A stretch of 64,000 nt of DNA, from NCBI RefSeq assembly GCF_012027595.1, contig NZ_SNUR01000001.1, forward strand, positions 434,001 through 498,000, in the 5' to 3' direction. Position numbers and translations under genes: made by a program. The notes under the pieces were generated by a model that was not told the DNA's origin, did not search any database, and was given only the letters and a program-made list of their open reading frames with translations. This document shows, piece after piece, positions 8,237-15,483 of the stretch (position 1 is its first letter; the number at the start of each line of letters is the position of its first letter). Source of the DNA: Thermococcus sp. Bubb.Bath. Lineage in GTDB: Archaea; Methanobacteriota_B; Thermococci; Thermococcales; Thermococcaceae.

Positions 8237-8841
8237 TGTGGATAATCAAAGGACTCAGAAAGGGCGTCATAACGAGCGACTATCCAAAGAAGGTCAGCGA
8301 CGAGGAGCTTCCGCCGAGCTTTCCGCTCGAAACTCCGAAGGAATGCCCGTTCGGCGCCGTCAAGGACGGAAAGCTCGACCCGAAAAAGTGCCTCAACTGT
8401 CGCCTCTGCAACGTTCCCTTCGGAAGGAAACTCGATGTTGACGACGTAAGGAACCCCCTCGACTTCAAACGCTCGCTCCACGTCTTCTTCTTGGACGTTG
8501 GGACCTGCCACGCCTGCAATCGCGAGGTGGCCCAGCTCCAGGGCCCCTACTACGACGTCCACAGACTCGGAATATTCTTCACGCCGACGCCGAAGCACGC
8601 TGACGTCCTGCTCGTGGCGGGCTGCCCGACCGACGGCATGGTCCCCGTCCTCAAGGAGGCCTATGAGCTCATGCCGGAGCCAAAGCGCGTTCTGGTCCTC
8701 GGAGCCTGCGCAAACGGCTCCCTCTGCAGGAGAAAGGTCGAGGACTTCGTCCCGGTTGACGGCTACGTCTCGGGCTGTCCTCCATCGCCAGTTCAGATAA
8801 TCCGGGGCCTGCTCAAGATGGCCGGGAGGGATGCTGAATGA
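8236..8841 (+). CDS. Hydrogenase-related complex, iron-sulfur small subunit
   Basis: A 201-residue fusion. The first 70 residues hold one partial ferredoxin motif (CPFGAV, then CLNCRLC). The rest is a HyfI/NuoB-type small subunit with the proximal cluster ligands GTCHAC near residue 93, GCPTD near 131, GACANGSLC near 157 and a final GCPP near 178. So electrons can reach the interface with the large subunit even though the large subunit has no Ni-Fe site. ATG at 8236 overlaps the previous stop. Confidence 0.85.
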   Translation: MWIIKGLRKGVITSDYPKKVSDEELPPSFPLETPKECPFGAVKDGKLDPKKCLNCRLCNVPFGRKLDVDDVRNPLDFKRSLHVFFLDVGTCHACNREVAQLQGPYYDVHRLGIFFTPTPKHADVLLVAGCPTDGMVPVLKEAYELMPEPKRVLVLGACANGSLCRRKVEDFVPVDGYVSGCPPSPVQIIRGLLKMAGRDAE

Positions 8842-10655
8842 ACGTGTACTACATCATAACCCTTGGATTCGCCCTCGCGTCGCTCCTTCCGCTCGCCTCA
8901 AGGAAGCTAACGTACTGGACGGACGCGGCGCTATCTGCTCTCCTCCTCGGCGTTCTCCTCTTCAAACCGGAGAGCATTGACGGAACCGCAAGGTACTTCG
9001 CGCTGATTTCGGCAATCGTCTGGCTGACCGCTTCCCTCTACAGCGTTGACTACGACGACCACTACCCGAGGACTTTAGCTGCCTCTTTCTCAATGGCGAT
9101 AGCCGGGATGCTCCTAATCCTCCTGACGGAAGACGCGGTGACATTCCTCGTTGGCTGGGAGGTCATGACGGTGGCGAGCTATCTCGGCATAACAGCCAAG
9201 GAGAAGGAAGGCCGCAACGCCTACAGGTTCCTCGCCTTCGGCGAGCTGAGCGCCCTCTTAATCTTAGCGGGCTTCGGTCTCCTCTCCATCCAGAGCGGCT
9301 CGGTGCACTTTTCAGGCTGGAAGGGCTCGCCCCTCTGGAACGTTGCCTTCTTCCTCGCGACCCTTGGCTTTGCGGTGAAGATGGCGATATTCCCGTTCCA
9401 CGTCTGGCTCCCGAAAGCCCACGGAAACGCCCCAGCCAACCTCTCGGCCCAGCTCAGCGCCGTTCTAACCCTCATGGGCCTCTATGGGATGGTAAGGATG
9501 CTCCTGATCCAGAGGCCAGCCGACTGGATAGGCGTTTTCTTCCTCCTGTTCGGGGGTTTAACCGCCATCCTGGGGGCAGCGTATGCGGCGGGAACTGACC
9601 ACGTAAAGAAGCTCCCCGGATACAGCACGGTGGAAAACGACGGGGTTCTTCTGGCCCTCTTCGGCGGTGCAGTCGTTGCCCTCAACTACGGCAATGCGAC
9701 GCTCGCGGCCTTCACCTTACTGGCGCTCCTCTTCTTTGCCTTCGCCCACAGCGTTGCAAAGGGACTGCTTTTCCTAATAGCCGGCAGGCTTGAGAACGGA
9801 ACCGGGAGGTTCCCGGAGGTGGTTCGCGGCAGGCTCTCGCTCCTCGGTGTCCTGGCTGGCTACGCATCAGCCCTCAGCCTAGCCGGGATACCCCCATTCC
9901 CCGGCTTCCTCGGAGAATGGCTGGGATTAGAGAGCCTCCTCCAGAGCTTCAAGCTTCCCGACCCCGGGATGAGGATCCTCCTGATGCTCGTGGGTTCTCT
10001 CGTAGCGCTAACGGCAGGAATAGCTGGTGTCGCGATGAGCAAGATGATAACCCACGGGGCGCAGAAGGCAGGGGGGAGAAAAGGCTACGGCGTGGAAGAT
10101 GCGGGATATCTCTTCGCCGTTTCCGTTCTCCTCCTCGTTGGAATCCTCCCAGGATTCCTCTTCGGGTTGGTGAATCCCACCGTAGAAGCCTTCTCCGGGT
10201 TGAAGGCCACCGAATTCCTCGGGGGAGCGCTCGGAATAAAGGGAGGCTTCCTCGTTGTTGCCAAGGGCTTTGGAGGAATCTCGCCGACTTACCTATTCCT
10301 CATAGTGTCGCTCTCCGCCCTCGGCACGTACGCAGTAATTAGAGGAGCTGGAATCCTCAAAACGAGGCACGTGAGGGCCTGGAGCGGAGGCTTGATTAAT
10401 CCTGAGTACCCGCCGATTGCCCACTCGGCTATACTCCTCGTGACGGAGGGGTGGCTCTACGGAACTAGGGAGGAGAGCGGCAGGCTCTACTGGAAGGAGC
10501 GCTTCAGTTTGGCCTACGACCGGCTTTCAAAGGGCTACCTCAGCTTTTCGGAGTGGTTCAGGCACGGCCTCATGAGGGGCTCGGACAGCGTCTACGTCGC
10601 ATACATTCTGCTGGCTGCAGTGAGCGTTTTCCTTTACCTCCTCTGGGCTCTGTGA
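8838..10655 (+). CDS. Hydrogenase-related complex, HyfB/NuoL-like antiporter subunit
   Basis: A 605-residue polytopic protein of the NuoL/HyfB type with about 15-16 helices. The conserved WEVMTVASYL with its Glu is near residue 108, the KMAIFPFHVWLPKAHGNAP region with its Lys is near residue 180, and the C-terminal extension has a cytoplasmic part ending in a hydrophobic helix. The start overlaps the previous stop (ATGA). Second ion-translocating subunit of the operon and its last gene; a T-rich terminator follows. Confidence 0.9.
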   Translation: MNVYYIITLGFALASLLPLASRKLTYWTDAALSALLLGVLLFKPESIDGTARYFALISAIVWLTASLYSVDYDDHYPRTLAASFSMAIAGMLLILLTEDAVTFLVGWEVMTVASYLGITAKEKEGRNAYRFLAFGELSALLILAGFGLLSIQSGSVHFSGWKGSPLWNVAFFLATLGFAVKMAIFPFHVWLPKAHGNAPANLSAQLSAVLTLMGLYGMVRMLLIQRPADWIGVFFLLFGGLTAILGAAYAAGTDHVKKLPGYSTVENDGVLLALFGGAVVALNYGNATLAAFTLLALLFFAFAHSVAKGLLFLIAGRLENGTGRFPEVVRGRLSLLGVLAGYASALSLAGIPPFPGFLGEWLGLESLLQSFKLPDPGMRILLMLVGSLVALTAGIAGVAMSKMITHGAQKAGGRKGYGVEDAGYLFAVSVLLLVGILPGFLFGLVNPTVEAFSGLKATEFLGGALGIKGGFLVVAKGFGGISPTYLFLIVSLSALGTYAVIRGAGILKTRHVRAWSGGLINPEYPPIAHSAILLVTEGWLYGTREESGRLYWKERFSLAYDRLSKGYLSFSEWFRHGLMRGSDSVYVAYILLAAVSVFLYLLWAL

Positions 10656-10660
10656 GGTCT

Positions 10661-10685
10661 TTTTACTGTATTTTTCTTTTTGTAA
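10661..10685 (+). terminator. T-rich terminator of the hydrogenase-related operon
   Basis: Several runs of 4-6 T follow the last stop codon (tctttttactg, tttttctttttg), the usual intrinsic termination signal in Thermococcales. It also separates the operon from the convergent trm10 gene. Confidence 0.6.
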
Positions 10686-10693
10686 AAAGGAGT

Positions 10694-11806
10694 TCAGCAG
10701 TTGTAGCACAGCATCGCGGCCTTCTTCAGGAGTATGACGCGGTAGGTTTTTCCGTGGATGACCCTCGGGGCGGAGATTTTGTTGAGATGGTGGATGCGCT
10801 TCCTTTCCAGTGCTATTATGTCCGTGTCCTTGAGGGCCTTGATAAAGTCCTCCCAGCGTATTTTCAGCCATTTGGAGTACTCATCGAAGAGCTCTTTCTC
10901 AACAACGCGATAAGTTTTGCCATTAATTCTGTATTTGATAACGTGCTTGGGCAGCTCCTTCCTCAGGCGCCAGCGGGCATGGAGTGGTTCCTGCATCTCA
11001 TAGACCGCTTCGTTCATACTCTTCCCTTCTACCATCATTTTGAGGATTATGCCGAGGATGCGGTTTATTCTGTCCGGGACGCCGATTGTCTTTCCCTTGA
11101 GAACTATTTTCCTCCTGCGTGCCCTTATCCCAGCTTTTTCGAGCTCCTCGCCGATTTTTGGGGTGGTTTTTTTCTTGCTTCCGGATGTATCAACTATGCC
11201 GCCGATTATGAAAGCCTTAGCGTTGAAGTCATCCTCGCTCAGGACTTCCTCTGCCCAGGGGTCGAGGAGAACGACCTCGTCTATGCCCTCTTTCTCCAGA
11301 AACTCCGCAGTTGGCCCGTCGTAGACCGTTATCCTGTCGAGCGGTCCGTTGTACATCCTTCTGAACTCGTCATTGGCCCACGTTACGGCCAGCTCTCTCC
11401 CCGTGAAGTAGTCGCGCAGGAGACCGTAGCACTGAACCGCCTGGAGGCATATTTTGCCCTTTTCCGTCTGGGTGTGATTATCCCAGTGCATCAGGTCGAT
11501 GATAAAGCGGGGCCAGTCCGGAAGGAGCTTAAGAAGGTCGTCGCGCCTCACTATCGGCTCAAAGCGCTCCACCATACAGCTCGGAACGTAAGCATAAAAA
11601 GAGCCCTCAACGCGGTTTCCGTTTAAATCCCATGCCCCGTGAGTCCTCTCTTTAAGCCGAACTATCGCGCCCTTTCCGTACACTATCTCAATCGCTATGT
11701 CCTGTATTGGGTTCTGGGATTTCCTGAAGCGCTTTGAAAGGGCACCAACTTCCTCTACGCCTTTCTCCCGTAGGATTCCCCTGAGAACGTCGGCGAGTGT
11801 TTTCAT
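10694..11806 (-). CDS. trm10: tRNA m1G/m1A position-9 methyltransferase (Trm10 family)
   Basis: A 370-residue SPOUT-class methyltransferase of the archaeal Trm10 group, which methylates purine 9 of tRNAs using S-adenosylmethionine. The SPOUT core is visible in the middle (TVYDGPT, DPWAEEVLSE, FIIGGIVDTSGSKK, KGKTIGVPDRINRIL). N- and C-terminal regions are charged and probably bind tRNA. The ATG at 11806 has no ribosome site but lies about 25 bases after a TATA element near 11835, suggesting a leaderless mRNA. The last nine codons are duplicated at 3466-3493. Confidence 0.85.
   Translation of the reverse strand: MKTLADVLRGILREKGVEEVGALSKRFRKSQNPIQDIAIEIVYGKGAIVRLKERTHGAWDLNGNRVEGSFYAYVPSCMVERFEPIVRRDDLLKLLPDWPRFIIDLMHWDNHTQTEKGKICLQAVQCYGLLRDYFTGRELAVTWANDEFRRMYNGPLDRITVYDGPTAEFLEKEGIDEVVLLDPWAEEVLSEDDFNAKAFIIGGIVDTSGSKKKTTPKIGEELEKAGIRARRRKIVLKGKTIGVPDRINRILGIILKMMVEGKSMNEAVYEMQEPLHARWRLRKELPKHVIKYRINGKTYRVVEKELFDEYSKWLKIRWEDFIKALKDTDIIALERKRIHHLNKISAPRVIHGKTYRVILLKKAAMLCYNC
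10698..10725. repeat. Right copy of 28-base direct repeat (within trm10 3' end)
   Basis: Matches 3466-3493 at 27 of 28 positions in the same orientation. Together the two copies enclose a 7.2-kb block with two small coiled-coil genes, the riboswitch and the hydrogenase-related operon. Confidence 0.75.
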
Positions 11807-11893
11807 GGGCATCGATGGGGGTTATGGGGGGATTTAAAAAAGTTTGGGCTAATTTTTTATAGTTGCCTTTTACAACTCAGGGGCGGTGGTGCC

Positions 11894-12253
11894 ATGAAGC
11901 CGATAACCTACGCGAGCCTGGGAGCCTCGCTCATCCTGGCAGGAATCAGTCCGATATTCTTCAAGCTTGCTCTGGTTCAGATTAAGGGGGAGGGCCTTTC
12001 CTTCGGTGCGGTTAAGGCATTTCTGACGAACAGATATGCCCTAGCTGGTTTGACGTTCTACGCAGTCTCCTCCTTCCTGTGGCTGGTTTCTCTTTCCGAT
12101 TTGCCGGCAAGTCTGATGTATCCCCTACTGAACCTGGCCTACGTGCTGACGGTCCTGCTGGCGGCGGTTTATCTAAAAGAGCCTGTCCACGCGCTTCGCT
12201 GGGTGGGGGTGCTCCTCATAATCGTGGGGAGCATTCTCGTGGGCATTAACTGA
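11894..12253 (+). CDS. Small EamA/SMR-type membrane transporter
   Basis: A 119-residue protein with four predicted membrane helices, similar in length and layout to small multidrug resistance proteins and half-size EamA transporters. The last two helices (ASLMYPLLNLAYVLTVLLA, then WVGVLLIIVGSILVGIN) fit the family; substrate unknown. The start follows GGGGCGGTGGTGCC, and a TATA element (attttttata) lies near 11852-11861. It ends 41 bases before tRNA-Glu; int(N) transcription from the provirus would run antisense through its 3' end. Confidence 0.75.
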   Translation: MKPITYASLGASLILAGISPIFFKLALVQIKGEGLSFGAVKAFLTNRYALAGLTFYAVSSFLWLVSLSDLPASLMYPLLNLAYVLTVLLAAVYLKEPVHALRWVGVLLIIVGSILVGIN

Positions 12254-12544
12254 ACCCGAAAGATTTTTAAATGCTCCCCCTTCCCTAATATCGAGCCCCG
12301 GTGGTGTAGCCCGGTCAAACATGCGGGCCTTTCGAGCCCGCGCCCCGGGTTCAAATCCCGGCCGGGGCACCAGAATCGCGCTTCTCTCATCTAAGGGCTG
12401 TTCTTCCAGTGAGAGCCGCGCTTTAATGGCATCTTCAATGAAACGAGACCTGTTATAAGTCACACTATCTAGAAGATTGAGGACCTCTGGATCCAAAGTG
12501 ATGTGCACGGGAATTCTACGCCTCCTCGGTCCTTTTTTGGGCAT
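12173..12544 (-). CDS. Integrase N-terminal fragment, int(N), with ribbon-helix-helix domain
   Basis: The first 57 codons (12544-12373) come from the element, the next 15 (to 12329) are the antisense of tRNA-Glu. The frame then stays open into host DNA to 12173, giving a 123-residue product in the integrated state. Residues 11-45 (IPVHITLDPEVLNLL, then NRSRFIEDAIKARL) have the strand-helix-helix pattern of CopG/MetJ-type DNA-binding proteins. In the excised circle codon 72 (AAG) joins CTA CAG at 34260, restoring a 362-residue integrase. ATG at 12544 follows GGAGAG; three tandem 10-base repeats lie just upstream. Transcription runs antisense to the tRNA. Confidence 0.8.
   Translation of the reverse strand: MPKKGPRRRRIPVHITLDPEVLNLLDSVTYNRSRFIEDAIKARLSLEEQPLDERSAILVPRPGFEPGARARKARMFDRATPPGLDIREGGAFKNLSGSVNAHENAPHDYEEHPHPAKRVDRLF
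12256..12272 (+). promoter_or_regulatory. Promoter of tRNA-Glu
   Basis: A BRE/TATA pair (cgaaagatttttaaat) lies about 25-30 bases before the first base of the tRNA. Confidence 0.6.
12295..12369 (+). tRNA. tRNA-Glu (anticodon UUC)
   Basis: The sequence folds into a cloverleaf. The acceptor stem GCCCCGG 12295-12301 pairs with CCGGGGC 12362-12368, discriminator A is at 12369, and CCA (12370-12372) is encoded. The anticodon stem GCGGGC/GCCCGC closes the loop CTTTCGA, giving anticodon TTC. The T-loop GTTCAAATC is present. The D-arm is GTGTAGCCCGGTCAAACAT, typical of archaeal tRNA-Glu. Its 3' part is the integration target of the provirus and is regenerated by the element, so the gene stays functional. 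Confidence 0.95.
12329..12372. repeat. attL, 44-base direct repeat
   Basis: Covers the anticodon loop to the encoded CCA of tRNA-Glu. Identical to 34261-34304. On the minus strand it encodes residues 58-72 of the intact integrase. Confidence 0.92.
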
Positions 12545-12572
12545 GTAAAGCACTCTCCACGGCTCTATTTGT

Positions 12573-12602
12573 GTGGCCACACGTGGCCACATGTGGCTAC
12601 AC
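12573..12602. promoter_or_regulatory. Three tandem 10-base repeats upstream of int(N)
   Basis: GTGGCCACAC, GTGGCCACAT and GTGGCTACAC follow one another without spacing. Each contains the palindrome TGGCCA (TGGCTA in the third), and the 10-base period puts the copies on one face of DNA. They lie 29 bases before the int(N) start, downstream of a weak TATA (tctataac near 12625). This is the layout of an archaeal repressor site, and ribbon-helix-helix proteins often bind such repeats. The binding protein is not known. Confidence 0.65.
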
Positions 12603-12649
12603 CCTGAAAATCCGCGCCCCATTGTTATAGACATTGCGGTCATGAGGCA

Positions 12650-13003
12650 TCACCAGAGATCCTTCAGGTCGCCAATCTGGAATTTCCAGAGTTTGGCAAT
12701 TGTCTCCATGCGGCTGGAGAAACCGTCACTGAGGATATAGGACTTGTCCGAACTGACGCGGAGCATTTTGAGGGCAAGCATTTTCTTGATGACACGGAAG
12801 TAAAGCACCTGATCCGTCTTCTCAGGAAAGAGCTCTTTGTAATCATCAGGATAAAGGCGCCCGTGTTCTTTGACATGCTCCAAAACTTTAGAGGCTACCT
12901 CTAAGCTCCTGCCATCAAAGATAAGCTCAAGTGGGTTGTCGGCGGGTTCATAAGTGGGGATCTTCAGGGCAACATAGTCGGGAAGTTTCCTTCTCCTTGG
13001 CAT
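12650..13003 (-). CDS. Probable winged-helix transcription regulator
   Basis: A 117-residue basic protein whose central part (residues 33-95) has the helix-helix-helix-wing pattern of archaeal winged-helix regulators: SLEVASKVLEHVKEHG, then TDQVLYFRVIKKMLALKMLR, then the hairpin VSSDKSYILS. The ribosome site GGAGGTG precedes the ATG. The 178-base gap upstream is AT-rich and carries an imperfect palindrome (TAACA, five bases, TGTTA near 13081-13095). Located next to int(N), it is a candidate lysogeny or integrase regulator. No family name can be given with certainty. Confidence 0.65.
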   Translation of the reverse strand: MPRRRKLPDYVALKIPTYEPADNPLELIFDGRSLEVASKVLEHVKEHGRLYPDDYKELFPEKTDQVLYFRVIKKMLALKMLRVSSDKSYILSDGFSSRMETIAKLWKFQIGDLKDLW

Positions 13004-13181
13004 AACAACACCTCCGTTTGGTTGGCTAACATTCCAAAACTATTATTCTCTGAGTTTTGTTTCGGGAAGTGGCTGGTATAGTAACAGTTTTTGTTATTAT
13101 TAGGGGTTTGGTGGCGAATGAAGTTGCTTGTACCGGAAAGATGTTTGGGAAAGAATGATACTATACAGGAAGCGTTAGTAT

Positions 13182-13388
13182 TCATCGTCCCTCACTCTCC
13201 TCAACCTCGAAGTCAAACCTTATGTCCAAGGCTCCTCTAAGCGAGTCCCTCTTCGCAAGATAGTCCGCTGCAGCTCCAGCAGCATCACCGACTAATGCTG
13301 CAAGGGCCTTCTGGAGGGCCTCGGTCTCACTATTAGCCTCACAAATGTACGTGTGGTGGATACGGACAGTATACTCTTTTAGCTTCAC
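13182..13388 (-). CDS. Small provirus protein, unknown function
   Basis: A 68-residue protein starting with GTG at 13388, fixed by GGAGGTGATATT directly upstream; an upstream in-frame ATG at 13448 would overlap the preceding gene. It has an N-terminal strand-rich segment (LKEYTVRIHHTYI), an Ala-rich helix (TEALQKALAALVG) and a strand-like acidic end, which suggests a small alpha/beta fold. No homologue is recognised. Last gene of the leftward run that begins near 17690. Confidence 0.6.
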   Translation of the reverse strand: MKLKEYTVRIHHTYICEANSETEALQKALAALVGDAAGAAADYLAKRDSLRGALDIRFDFEVEESEGR

Positions 13389-13392
13389 AATA

Positions 13393-13917
13393 TCACCTCC
13401 CCCACAACAGGAACCTGAGCGTGCCCGGCAGCTCCTGAGCGGAAACACGAATCACATCCTCCAAGTCGACAAAGGCATAATAATCGTAAGCGCTCCCCTG
13501 TCCGTACCACCTGAAATCCGCGTGTGTATGAGCCACGTTCCATACTAAGAACTCCCTGCCGAGGTTGACGAGATAGAGGAAGTCAATGCCAGCCTTCCGC
13601 GAGAACCAGTAGTGACCCTCATACTGCTTCCCATTCACCTTGACCTTATTGCTCACAATCGCCGAGTGTGGGTTCATATTTTTCAGCTCAAAGCCAGTGA
13701 ACCTGAGCCTCTTCGTGCCGCCCCGGTTGAGATACTGGATCATAAGGCTGTCCACGTCCGTCACGTACATATGTACGTCGAGACCCTTCCTCGCCTTCTG
13801 GAGCGTTCTGGAAAACGCGACCCGGTTCTCCGCGTCCTTCATCAAGCGCTTGAAGTACGTGAACGCGTCATCAATGCTGAGCGCATCCTGATAAACAAAA
13901 GCAGTGCGGGAAGCCAT
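13393..13917 (-). CDS. Provirus hypothetical protein
   Basis: A 174-residue alpha/beta protein with no signal peptide or membrane helix. Aromatic residues are frequent (YEGHYWFSRKAG, WYGQGSAYDYYAFVD). No catalytic pattern is recognised. Its ATG lies next to the stop of the transglycosylase-like gene (one-base overlap at 13917), so the two are probably translated together and may be functionally linked. GAGGTGATCTA lies upstream of the start. Confidence 0.65.
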   Translation of the reverse strand: MASRTAFVYQDALSIDDAFTYFKRLMKDAENRVAFSRTLQKARKGLDVHMYVTDVDSLMIQYLNRGGTKRLRFTGFELKNMNPHSAIVSNKVKVNGKQYEGHYWFSRKAGIDFLYLVNLGREFLVWNVAHTHADFRWYGQGSAYDYYAFVDLEDVIRVSAQELPGTLRFLLWGR

Positions 13918-14705
13918 TAGATCACCTCCATAAGGCTCATTTGATTTGAGTGGGCCGTCGCGAGGGCATCAAGCCGGTTGATCCATTTTCCAAGGGATTC
14001 ACGTATTTGCTCAGGGATTGGCCTCGGATCCTTCACCCTATCAATGCCATACCTGTACGCGAGGCTGTCTGCCGAATATAGCGCGTCCCACACGTTTTTA
14101 TACTTCAGAACGCTGAATTTCACCCCAAAAGCATGAAGCCCATACTTACGCGGGAGCTCTGCACGGAGAGTGGTGATGATGCGGCGTATCTGCCTTTCCT
14201 GTCCACGTCTGCAAACCGAACCAATGCCGATTAGCCTCGTGAGGAGGCCCTGACTTTTCATCTCATCGAGCATGCGCAGGTAATCGTCGAGCGTCCAGCC
14301 CTGGACTACTGCAACGAAGCGATTCCTGAGCTCAGGATACTGGTCGTCAATAAGATCCTGTATTGCTATTTGATTCTCGATAGTCTTGAGCTGATTCTCC
14401 ATGACGGTGCGACCAGTCTGGCGGAGAACCTCTGGCTCGCAGGGGTAGTCTCTGTTTGCGAAGAAGTCAGCGTTCTTTTTCAGGACGAATTCAAGGTACT
14501 TCTCATGAGGATCTGGATATTCCCGGAGCTTGAAGAAGAAGCTGAAGCCGCCCGAATCAATGAAGAGTTTGTTGACGTTTTTTGGAATCGGCTTGACCGC
14601 GCTGGCGTAGTTGATCATGACATTAAACCTGCGGGGAGCAAAGCTTTCTATTGCCTTTCTTGATGATCCCTCACCAACTCCAAAGAAGAAATACTGAACC
14701 ATCAC
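13917..14705 (-). CDS. TGT-like transglycosylase, DpdA-type DNA-modification candidate
   Basis: A 262-residue protein with the signature points of the tRNA-guanine transglycosylase (TGT) barrel: FIDSGGFS at residue 48 (Asp50 aligns with the catalytic Asp of DSGGFQ), LIGIGSVCRRG at 158, LHAFGVK at 190 and SADS at 211 (Asp213 aligns with the second active-site Asp region). It lacks the TGT zinc motif and the PUA domains of archaeosine TGT and is less than half that length. This fits the DpdA group, which inserts 7-deazaguanines into DNA of phages and archaeal viruses. No preQ0 genes are in the element, so the host pool would be used. Base-exchange in DNA is inferred. Confidence 0.75.
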   Translation of the reverse strand: MMVQYFFFGVGEGSSRKAIESFAPRRFNVMINYASAVKPIPKNVNKLFIDSGGFSFFFKLREYPDPHEKYLEFVLKKNADFFANRDYPCEPEVLRQTGRTVMENQLKTIENQIAIQDLIDDQYPELRNRFVAVVQGWTLDDYLRMLDEMKSQGLLTRLIGIGSVCRRGQERQIRRIITTLRAELPRKYGLHAFGVKFSVLKYKNVWDALYSADSLAYRYGIDRVKDPRPIPEQIRESLGKWINRLDALATAHSNQMSLMEVI

Positions 14706-14878
14706 TCTCCACCCCCGAGGAGGACCTCCATAATCTCCTTCATGATGTCCTTCCTGTACGTCCTCCTGAACGCCTCGGCCCGCTTTTTCAACCCCTGCGC
14801 CGCCGCGAGGATCCTCCGCCTCTCCTGCTGCTCCCGCTCCGAGTAGAGCTCAAGGGCCGTCTGAAAGGAAGTGCTCAC
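14702..14878 (-). CDS. Small basic helical protein
   Basis: A 58-residue ORF with a GTG start at 14878 preceded by GGAGGTGATCCC. The sequence is rich in Arg, Glu and Lys (SEREQQERRRILAAA) and predicted to be helical. Its stop overlaps the ATG of the transglycosylase-like gene (TGATG), so it may be a translational partner or cofactor. No homologue is recognised. Confidence 0.6.
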   Translation of the reverse strand: MSTSFQTALELYSEREQQERRRILAAAQGLKKRAEAFRRTYRKDIMKEIMEVLLGGGE

Positions 14879-15234
14879 GGGATCACCTCCGCGAGCGTCG
14901 TCTGGCGCGTTGGCGTGGCGGCCTTCTTCTCAGCCGGCTTTTCGAGAAGGCCCTTCAGGAACTCAAGCTCCTCGGCCCAAACCTCCCTGGCTTCCTGGTC
15001 AGGGTGGTTCTGGATGGCACGGTAGAGGTCCTCCGGCGAAACCTCCTTGAAGAGGGCCTCAAGACTCTCGTAGCGCTCCGTCCTTGTGGAGACCATGTAA
15101 CCATTGAAGCCACGCTCGACAAGCCTGAATGAGTACCCGCCGCGCTTCAGCTTCCTGATGACCGCGTAGACGTTCGTCTTGTGGGCGTGCAAGCCCCCCT
15201 CACCGAGCTTGACCCAAACCTCGCGCGGGTTCAT
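14875..15234 (-). CDS. Provirus hypothetical protein, possible winged helix
   Basis: A 119-residue protein. The ATG at 15234 is chosen because GGGAGGTGAGAGC lies immediately upstream; the longer in-frame extension is low-complexity and has no ribosome site. Residues 1-50 (REVWVKLGEGGLHAHKTNVYAVIRKLKRGGYSF in part) resemble a small DNA-binding winged helix; the C-terminal part is acidic and helical. The stop overlaps the next GTG start. Function unknown. Confidence 0.6.
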   Translation of the reverse strand: MNPREVWVKLGEGGLHAHKTNVYAVIRKLKRGGYSFRLVERGFNGYMVSTRTERYESLEALFKEVSPEDLYRAIQNHPDQEAREVWAEELEFLKGLLEKPAEKKAATPTRQTTLAEVIP

Positions 15235-15473
15235 GCTCTCACCTCCCTTCTCTGAATCTTCTTCATCAAGTCCTCCAACGCGTCCGCGTAGCCCCTCCAG
15301 TACTCGGCCCCATTCTCCCCGCGAATGCTGAGCGAGAACGCCGCGTCCTTCGCGACCTGGATTTCGCGCTCCAGGTAAGTCAGCAAATCCGGCACTTCCT
15401 CGACCCCTTCCAACACCGTGTCCAGCTTGCGCTTCTCTTCCGAGACCCAAGACCAGAAATCTGCCTCTGCCAT
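15231..15473 (-). CDS. Small helical provirus protein
   Basis: An 80-residue acidic, predicted all-helical protein. The start at 15473 follows GAGGTGGCGAAA. It begins with ADFWSWVSEEKRKLD and has no membrane segment or cysteine. It overlaps the start of the next gene by four bases. No family recognised; such small acidic helical proteins are common in virus early operons. Confidence 0.6.
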   Translation of the reverse strand: MAEADFWSWVSEEKRKLDTVLEGVEEVPDLLTYLEREIQVAKDAAFSLSIRGENGAEYWRGYADALEDLMKKIQRREVRA

Positions 15474-15483
15474 TTTCGCCACC

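Noticed and set aside
7031-8841. True [NiFe] hydrogenase or formate hydrogenlyase
   Set aside because: The large subunit lacks both CxxC motifs and no formate dehydrogenase gene is nearby.
10553-11626. A 357-codon plus-strand frame over trm10
   Set aside because: Antisense to the Trm10 gene, begins inside the HyfB-like gene and has no family motif.
12295-12369. Second tRNA-Glu gene at 34261-34304
   Set aside because: The right copy lacks the acceptor 5' strand, D-arm and most of the anticodon stem; it is only attR.
13917-14705. Archaeosine tRNA-guanine transglycosylase of the host
   Set aside because: Too short, no zinc-binding cysteines and no PUA domains, and it is encoded inside the provirus.
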